DNA from: Lentimicrobiaceae bacterium
Lineage (GTDB): Bacteria; Bacteroidota; Bacteroidia; Bacteroidales; SKPS01
Assembly (NCBI GenBank): GCA_007119395.1
Contig: SKPS01000210.1
Span: 1-11,702 of the forward strand
DNA: 11,702 nt
Direction of reading: 5' to 3'
The notes below the pieces were generated by a model, which saw only the letters and a list, made by a program, of their open reading frames with translations, searched no databases and was not told the DNA's origin. How positions within the stretch are numbered: the first letter of the stretch is position 1; each line of letters starts with the position of its first letter. The translations under genes were made by a program, and so were the position numbers. Below are positions 7,901-11,702 of this stretch, piece by piece.

Positions 7901-7969
7901 AATGATGATACCAATGGCCATCACCATGGTGAACACAGGTCTCTTAATGCTAAGGTCTGACAGGGTCAT
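4895..7969 (-). CDS. HAE1-family RND efflux transporter permease (AcrB/MexB-like)
   Basis: The 1024-residue product is a proton-driven drug or hydrophobic-compound exporter of the inner membrane, expected to be trimeric. The first transmembrane helix is at about 11-31, followed by a large periplasmic loop up to about 335. Helices 2-6 span about 336-490. A second loop runs from about 548 to 850, and the last helices from about 853 to 1012. The proton-relay Asp pair is intact in helix 4 (GMVVDDAIVMMENI, D401 and D402), and so is the helix 10 Lys (GIVTKNGIL, K923). Other family marks are YPGA at 51-54, PRELAPLDDKG at 547-557 and GGRSGLPVQFVLQ at 659-671. Length is close to AcrB. The loop at 598-618 (SPGFGASVSVNSGFIRVML) has few aromatic residues compared with the AcrB switch loop, so the substrate range may differ. 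The substrate cannot be named from sequence. The ATG overlaps the adaptor stop as ATGA, which fixes the start. Confidence 0.96.
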   Translation of the reverse strand: MTLSDLSIKRPVFTMVMAIGIIIFGVVAFTSLGVREYPSVDPPVISVRTDYPGANAQIVESQITEPLEEQVNRVDGIKNLSSISSTGRSTIRVEFELGMDLDNAANDVRDRVAQAVRNLPPDADPPIVSKADADARFILTITLQSRDRDLLELSEIARNVFAERLQTIEGVSQVSIWGNKQYSMRLILDTDRMSAYGITPVDVRNALAAQNIELPSGQVEGDRRYLTIQTYGRLNTEEEFNDLVIARRNNTIVRLQDIGHAELSALNQKSILRGNGGLPMVGVAMQPQPGANYIEIADEAHRRVEMLKREIPADIMVGVGLDVTPGIRRSIRDVQMTIITAFILVLSIIFVFLQNIRTTLIPVVAIPISLLGSFIFLYLSGYSINILSLLGLLLATGMVVDDAIVMMENIYAKIEQGMSPIQAAFKGSRQVFFAIISTTITLICVFLPIFFMQGLTGRLFREFAMVVSGAIVISTFISLTLTVMMSSRILKQEHREITQLALLRRPVDYVLRNYKGWLVGFMRRRYLAVPVVLVMALVIGLLWISLPRELAPLDDKGIFRIVSSAPEGTSYEMMDDYQLQLIDLIDTIPEKEYLLSVTSPGFGASVSVNSGFIRVMLSPARERKRTQMELAGELGHLLRDYNMAMTYVVQDPTIGGAGGGRSGLPVQFVLQAPNLQRLEEVIPPFMQAAREHPALAVADIDLKFTKPELELRIDREKAFDMGVSVRDIAETIQIYFSEQRIGYFIRDGKQYFVLAQAAHHQRQRPDDISHITVRSATGEMVPLDVLVTMEEKSIPPQLLRYNRYASATISAAPADGFTLGDGINAMYQIAGEVLDESFLTALTGTSADYAESASNLLVVFAFALLLIYLTLAAQFESFRDPLTIMLTVPLALAGALIALWILGQTLNVFSQIGMIVLVGIVTKNGILIVEFANQKRLQGQSAMNAAINAANERVRPILMTSLATALGALPLVISFGGTVNSRIPMGTVIIAGLLFSLVLTLFVIPALYTFITGKTKTHAVKEEF

Positions 7970-9045
7970 GGTGTTGCCTCCCTGTCCATACGGCTGGTCT
8001 GAATGTCAGCCCCGTCACGCATTACCATCAGACCGGTTACAATCACCAGATCACCCGGCTGCACGCCCTCCGTGATTTGGATACGGTCCCGGGTACGTGC
8101 CCCTGTCGTTACTTCGCGTCGTTCTGCCTGACCATTCTTCGCCACATAGACCACCTGTCGGTTCAACTCCGGAATAATGGCTTCAGCCGGTATCAGCAAC
8201 GCGTCATCGCTTTGTTCAACAGCAAGACCCACCCTGACGAAATCGCCGGCAGAAAACTGTGCTCCCCGGTTGTCTATACGGGCTCTGGCTTGCATACTCC
8301 TGGAGTCTCTGCTTACCAATGGGTCAACGGCATAAATGGTTGCAGAGGTCTCCTCTCCGCTGGAAGCAGACACCACCGAAACAGTTGCACCATTGTCCAT
8401 TAAACTCCTGTACCGCGCAGGTATACTGAAATCGATTCTTAAGAAATCGGTCTGTACAATTCGTGTGATCAGGTCCCCTTCGCGCATATAAGCACCTACA
8501 CTAAAATCCCGCATCCCCAGGGTGCCAGCAAAAGGAGCACGAATCTGCGACAGGTCTATCAACACATCCAACTCTTCAAGCTGACTCTGTAAGGTGGCCA
8601 CCTCTGCACGGGTCTGCTCCACCTCCGCCTCACTCACTCCATCAACCTTCCGCATCGAAACCCGACGCTCCAACTCCGCTAAAGCAGCCTCCAAACGAGC
8701 CTGCAAACCTTGTCGCTGTGCCTGCCAACGTCGTGAATCCAACGTCACAAGCAAATCGCCCTTCCGCACCAAACCACCCTCCTCAAAGTGAACCTGCATC
8801 ACATGCCCACTCACCGCCGAACGAATCTCGGTCTCCTCCATCGGCAACAACTCACCCGTTGATCGGATGGTGACAGAAAAAGCTTCCTCCATCACCTCAT
8901 AAACCTCCACAGATATTGGAGAAACAGAACTCGCCTCCTCTCTGCTCTCACCCCCGCAGGACATCAGAAACAGAATTGCCAAAACCAATGGCGTCTGTTT
9001 TAGTAACAACCTCAATAATTCCCTTTCTTTATCGCTGTTCATCAT
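7966..9045 (-). CDS. RND efflux periplasmic adaptor (HlyD/AcrA-type membrane-fusion lipoprotein)
   Basis: This adaptor links the inner-membrane pump to the outer-membrane channel. From the chosen ATG at 9045 the product has 359 residues. A basic N-region (KERELLRLLLK) and hydrophobic core lead to a lipobox-like LMSC with Cys30, so it is probably a lipoprotein. The conserved order follows: a first lipoyl half at about 68-105 (SGHVMQVHFEEGGLVRKGD, 79-97), an alpha-helical hairpin at about 106-166, a second lipoyl half (IRAPFAGTLG at 168-177) and beta-barrel domains up to about 345. The frame could extend upstream to 9093. That extra segment lacks signal-peptide character and runs into the likely promoter, so 9045 or the adjacent ATG at 9042 is preferred. 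It is the first gene of the operon and its TGA overlaps the pump ATG. No Shine-Dalgarno sequence is evident. Family assignment is secure; the exact start is moderately so. Confidence 0.93.
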   Translation of the reverse strand: MMNSDKERELLRLLLKQTPLVLAILFLMSCGGESREEASSVSPISVEVYEVMEEAFSVTIRSTGELLPMEETEIRSAVSGHVMQVHFEEGGLVRKGDLLVTLDSRRWQAQRQGLQARLEAALAELERRVSMRKVDGVSEAEVEQTRAEVATLQSQLEELDVLIDLSQIRAPFAGTLGMRDFSVGAYMREGDLITRIVQTDFLRIDFSIPARYRSLMDNGATVSVVSASSGEETSATIYAVDPLVSRDSRSMQARARIDNRGAQFSAGDFVRVGLAVEQSDDALLIPAEAIIPELNRQVVYVAKNGQAERREVTTGARTRDRIQITEGVQPGDLVIVTGLMVMRDGADIQTSRMDREATP

Positions 9046-9119
9046 GGATGCACTGATTGTATATTCTTGACTTATAATCAATATTACCAACAAATCTGCC
9101 GCTGTTCAGTTCATATCAG

Positions 9120-9166
9120 AAAAAAAGATAAACCCAAACCATGGCTTGGTAAACCACGCCCATGGC
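9120..9166 (-). promoter_or_regulatory. Imperfect palindrome with CCATGG arms, possible operator or terminator
   Basis: CCATGG at 9139-9144 and at 9160-9165 can pair, and inner bases (TTGG with CCA) extend the stem around a TAAA loop, with one mismatch and one bulged base. Reading on the minus strand, the hairpin is followed after about 12 bases by seven T (9126-9120). That is loosely terminator-like for the antiporter transcript. Because it lies roughly 95-120 bases before the efflux operon start, it could instead be a binding site for a regulator encoded elsewhere. Sequence alone does not decide. Confidence 0.3.
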
Positions 9167-9190
9167 AGAAACGATTCAGCAAAATTAATC

Positions 9191-9213
9191 AATAAAAAAC
9201 AGAGCTTTGCTGT
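9191..9213 (-). terminator. Weak rho-independent terminator candidate for the antiporter gene
   Basis: On the minus strand a short stem (ACAG pairing with CTGT, 9213-9210 and 9202-9199) is followed directly by a run of T (9198-9194) and further A/T bases. It lies about 160 bases after the antiporter stop. The stem is only four base pairs, so the call is tentative. Confidence 0.25.
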
Positions 9214-9373
9214 CCTGCTGAACCACCCGGCCACAAGCGGAATCTTGAATTGGTTTTATGATGCTCACAATGGATTGCAATGATACTTTACCCTTTTACA
9301 GCCAATCTTTAGGCGCTCGCCTTTTCGTGATGCCACGGCATTGATCATGCATGGAAAGAGAGAGTTTGTTTCA

Positions 9374-11050
9374 TCATTCCCCGGTTGCATGCTCCTCATT
9401 GAGAACATCCTTCAGGTAGTAGTTATAGAAGTTAATGGCGGCCATTTGCTGTGGTCTTAGCACTTGCTCAGGATCACATGTCAGAAGCAGTTCATAATCT
9501 TTTTCATGCACAGAGGTGAGGAATACCTTACCGGGGTAGTTCACCTCTTTGAGGATTTTCATAAGGTGCTTGGAGTGCTGGTAGTCGGAAACGGTTGAAA
9601 CGATCACTTTACTACGTGTCAAGGGGAGCCTTTCGATGAGGTCAGGGTCTTCCATATCACCGTACACAATGTTTTTCCCTTTCTTTTGCCATGCTCTGAC
9701 AATTTCGGGGTCGAAATCGATGCCCAGGTAGGTTAATTCCGGGTGATCATCGAGCATTTCTGACAGGCGTGTTCCGAAGCGCCCCAGTCCAATCAGCACC
9801 ACATCATAATCTTGTGCTTCATCGGTTAGTTCATCTTGTTCACTGAAAGGGATTTTTCTTTCAAAGATGGAGAGAACCGGAGAGATTGCGTCGTATATCT
9901 GGTGAGAATAGAGGATCAGGTATGTTGAGAGCCCGATGGTGACCAGGCCAACCAGTGTAATCAGGCCAACGGTTTCTTCAGTAATGTGCCCCACAGCAAA
10001 GCCGAGCCCGGCAAAGATCAGCGAGAACTCACTGATTTGTGCCACGGTGAGCCCTGCCAGGAAAGATGTTCGTTTTCGATATCCCATCAGGCCCATGATG
10101 ATCAGTACGATAATGGGGTTGCCGATCAATACAAAAGCCGAAAAGATCAAGGCTGCAGGGATCTGACTCTGTATCACGCCCATATCAAGGGTTGCCCCCA
10201 GGTTTACGAAGAAAAACAGCAGCAGGAAATCACGCAAGCTTACGAGCCGGCTACTGATAACATCTTTAAATTCAGAGGATGCCAGGCTAACTCCCGCCAG
10301 GAACGCTCCCACCTCACCACTGAAGCCAATCATTTCACCCACTGTTGCCAGCCCTACAGCCAGTGCAACAGCAAACAGGGAGAGCAATTCCTGCGATTTG
10401 GCCAGAAAGAAGCTCAGGTGCGGGATCACCCATCGCATCCCCGCAATGGTCACTACCAACATCAATAACGCAGCCCCTATTGTGCGAACTACCTCGGGAA
10501 ATACCGGAGCGCCCTCTCCACTGCGGATCGCTGATAACACAATCATCACCAGGATGACCACAATATCCTGAACAATCAAAAATCCGATGGCAATCTGACC
10601 ATGCAACGAATCAATCTCCTTTTTATCAGAAAGGAGTTTTACAATAATAATGGTACTGGAGAAGGTGAGTGCCACAGCAATGTAGAAACTGTGTAATGTG
10701 CTGAACCCTAAGGCGAGTCCAATAAAGAACCCCACCAACGAGGTGAAGATCACCTGCCCCATCCCGGTCAGCAGGGCAATTCTTCCTACCGATTTGATGA
10801 TCCGCAGGTCCAGCTTCAAACCAACAATAAAGAGCAGAATCGCAATGCCTATTTCGGCCAACAGGTGGATGTTGTCTGTAGACTGTGCCAGGTTTAGCAC
10901 CGACGGGCCCACAAGGATACCCAGCGCAATAAACATCACCACCAGCGGCTGACGAAGCATCAGCCCAACGGCACCTATCATGGCAGCCAATACCAGTATC
11001 GCTGCCACTTCGTAGAAGGTGTTTTCCGATAACAAAGCAATAAGGTCCAT
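9374..11050 (-). CDS. CPA2-family cation:proton antiporter with C-terminal RCK (TrkA-N) domain, KefB/KefC-like
   Basis: The 558-residue product combines a membrane antiporter domain (about 5-385, some 12-13 hydrophobic segments) with a cytoplasmic Rossmann regulatory domain (about 414-530). The membrane part carries the CPA2 features QDIVVI at 161-166, FSGEVGAFLAG at 243-253 and AQISEFSLIFAGLG at 337-350. The QD pair is the form found in Kef-type potassium/proton antiporters, as opposed to DD or ND of sodium antiporters. The Rossmann part has GLGRFG at 421-426, an acidic residue after strand 2 (GIDFDPE) and YGDMEDPD at 463-470, as in TrkA-N domains that bind NAD(H) or related nucleotides. Likely roles are potassium efflux, pH homeostasis or electrophile stress response. 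No KefF/KefG-like ancillary gene is visible. The frame also opens at a TTG at 11065, but the ATG at 11050 is preferred. A candidate promoter lies at 11131. Confidence 0.93.
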   Translation of the reverse strand: MDLIALLSENTFYEVAAILVLAAMIGAVGLMLRQPLVVMFIALGILVGPSVLNLAQSTDNIHLLAEIGIAILLFIVGLKLDLRIIKSVGRIALLTGMGQVIFTSLVGFFIGLALGFSTLHSFYIAVALTFSSTIIIVKLLSDKKEIDSLHGQIAIGFLIVQDIVVILVMIVLSAIRSGEGAPVFPEVVRTIGAALLMLVVTIAGMRWVIPHLSFFLAKSQELLSLFAVALAVGLATVGEMIGFSGEVGAFLAGVSLASSEFKDVISSRLVSLRDFLLLFFFVNLGATLDMGVIQSQIPAALIFSAFVLIGNPIIVLIIMGLMGYRKRTSFLAGLTVAQISEFSLIFAGLGFAVGHITEETVGLITLVGLVTIGLSTYLILYSHQIYDAISPVLSIFERKIPFSEQDELTDEAQDYDVVLIGLGRFGTRLSEMLDDHPELTYLGIDFDPEIVRAWQKKGKNIVYGDMEDPDLIERLPLTRSKVIVSTVSDYQHSKHLMKILKEVNYPGKVFLTSVHEKDYELLLTCDPEQVLRPQQMAAINFYNYYLKDVLNEEHATGE

Positions 11051-11130
11051 ATGCAAAACTAACAAGTGTGTTTTATGCTGTGTATCAACAAAACAAACAG
11101 TTCAGATTCCCGATTGTTGATTGCTGCAGA

Positions 11131-11138
11131 CAAAGATA
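11131..11138 (-). promoter_or_regulatory. Candidate Bacteroidota -7 promoter box for the antiporter gene
   Basis: Reading on the minus strand, TATCTTTG (11138-11131) is an exact TAnnTTTG match and is identical to the box at 1669. It lies 80 bases before the antiporter ATG and just after the stop of the upstream gene at 11185, so it would give the antiporter its own transcript. No good -33 TTTG is present at the usual distance. Confidence 0.35.
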
Positions 11139-11184
11139 ATTAAAATACCAACGAATGCATCACTTCCTGAGGGCCTTTTCAGCA

Positions 11185-11702
11185 CTATACAGTCTCTCTG
11201 TATGCCAGGAGTCGGTGACTGTACTTGGCCACAAGCGCTTGGTATCTTGATTTCCAGTTTTCAACCAGCTCATAATATACCAATGGCATATGAATTCTCT
11301 TTGCGATAAAGAAAGGCACCTCACCATGCACTGCAAACGTCTTTTTGTATCGGTGAATCCCATCCCCCGGTGTCATGCCACCGCCAAGGCAATACCACTT
11401 CATATCAGATGCTGCGAGGTTATGGATGATTTCATCTTTAAGCAGATCGTTGGGGCGTTTTGGGAATGCAGAGGGCAGGGTGCCACCAAGCCATGAATAG
11501 GCCGCCTCTTCTCCGGCCACCACGATTTCAGCAGCAACAGGTGTTGCATAGTCAAAAGTAAAATAGAAGAGCAGTGCATCACCGAGCAATTGGGCTGCAT
11601 CAGCGAAAAACTCCCTGGTGAAGCGCCAAGATTGATCAGCCTGGTGACGCTCCATGGTGTCAAGGTAGATCCGGGTAAATATTTCGATCTCTTCTGCAGT
11701 AG
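11185..11702 (-). CDS. FemAB/GNAT-like acyltransferase (partial, N-terminus beyond window)
   Basis: An open frame enters from the right edge and ends at a TAG at 11187-11185, giving the last 171 or so residues of the protein. An internal Met at 11655 is not the likely start, because the frame is open upstream and the upstream residues (EEIEIFTRIYLDTMERH) fit the FemAB-type acyltransferase fold. Further family-like features follow: the strand LLFYFTFDYATPVAAEIVV, then YSWLGGTLP, the RPNDLLKDEIIH segment and WYCLGGGMTPGDGIHRYKKTF, where the GGG..P.DG...KK.F pattern is typical of BioF2-like or FemAB-related GNAT domains. Such enzymes transfer acyl or aminoacyl groups, in some families to peptidoglycan precursors or in capsule and lipid biosynthesis. 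The substrate here cannot be named. It ends 134 bases before the antiporter ATG and is probably a separate transcript. Confidence 0.75.
   Translation of the reverse strand, partial: TAEEIEIFTRIYLDTMERHQADQSWRFTREFFADAAQLLGDALLFYFTFDYATPVAAEIVVAGEEAAYSWLGGTLPSAFPKRPNDLLKDEIIHNLAASDMKWYCLGGGMTPGDGIHRYKKTFAVHGEVPFFIAKRIHMPLVYYELVENWKSRYQALVAKYSHRLLAYRETV

Larger units (their letters stand above)
3101..9045 (-). other. Four-gene RND tripartite efflux operon (adaptor, pump, channel, DUF454 protein)
   Basis: Four minus-strand genes read in the order adaptor (9045), RND pump (7969), TolC-family channel (4917) and DUF454 protein (3556). The adaptor and pump overlap by 4 bp (ATGA). The pump and channel overlap by 23 bp, and the channel and last gene are 17 bp apart. 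This packing strongly suggests one transcript and translational coupling. The first three genes give a complete inner membrane, periplasm and outer membrane exporter, in the same order as mexAB-oprM. No TetR-, MarR- or two-component-type regulator is encoded next to it in the window. Confidence 0.85.
9046..9373. other. Intergenic region between antiporter stop and efflux operon start
   Basis: No credible gene lies in these 328 bases. Both flanking genes read on the minus strand, so the region must end the antiporter transcript and probably starts the efflux transcript. It contains a weak terminator-like hairpin (9191-9213) and a larger imperfect palindrome (9139-9165), listed separately. A possible -7 box, TAATATTG (minus 9086-9079), matches TAnnTTTG at seven of eight bases and sits 33 bases before the adaptor ATG, but no proper -33 box accompanies it. 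Small palindromes cluster near the antiporter stop (AGGCGCTCGCCT at 9311-9322, ATGCCACGGCAT at 9330-9341). Their role is unclear. Confidence 0.45.

Noticed and set aside
9046..9093. Upstream extension of the adaptor gene to the start at 9093
   Set aside because: The extra 16 residues precede an already good lipoprotein signal peptide, and their DNA overlaps the probable promoter and leader.
11160..11363. Small minus-strand frame overlapping the FemAB-like gene
   Set aside because: It is a different frame of the same strand within the acyltransferase coding region, with no domain or start signal.

Overview
The window most likely comes from a member of the Bacteroidota, probably order Bacteroidales or a near relative. 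Three lines of evidence point there. Two secreted proteins carry the Fibrobacter succinogenes major paralogous domain. One of them has a 'YPNPF' block typical of type IX secretion sorting domains. Start codons lack clear Shine-Dalgarno sequences, while two intergenic regions hold exact copies of the Bacteroidota -7 promoter box TAnnTTTG. Base composition is balanced and no RNA gene, insertion sequence, CRISPR array or phage gene was seen.

Layout. Positions 1-1414 (minus) hold the N-terminal 471 codons of a large secreted protein that runs off the left edge: a signal peptide, a paralogous domain, then tandem ~83-residue PKD/Ig-like repeats with a 249-bp DNA period. A 283-bp divergent region separates it from a second secreted protein (1698-3029, plus), which has a signal peptide, an internal type IX-like block and a C-terminal paralogous domain. 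From 9045 down to 3101 (minus) lies a compact four-gene operon: lipoprotein membrane-fusion adaptor, HAE1-type RND pump, TolC-family outer-membrane channel, and a small DUF454/YbaN-type membrane protein. A 328-bp gap with terminator-like and palindromic structure separates this operon from an upstream CPA2 (KefB/KefC-like) cation:proton antiporter with a fused nucleotide-binding RCK domain (11050-9374, minus). The right edge cuts a FemAB/GNAT-like acyltransferase gene (11702-11185, minus).

How the genes work together. The adaptor, pump and channel form a complete tripartite exporter spanning inner membrane, periplasm and outer membrane. They are translationally coupled: a 4-bp ATGA overlap joins adaptor to pump, a 23-bp overlap joins pump to channel, and a 17-bp gap leads to the DUF454 gene. 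The two paralogous-domain proteins are probably surface or secreted proteins of unknown function. The antiporter and the acyltransferase look like separate transcription units.

No clearly undescribed system is visible. The points most worth a second look are the DUF454 gene inside the efflux operon, the internal placement of a sorting-domain-like block, the tandem repeat array cut by the window edge, and the absence of a recognisable regulator beside the efflux operon.
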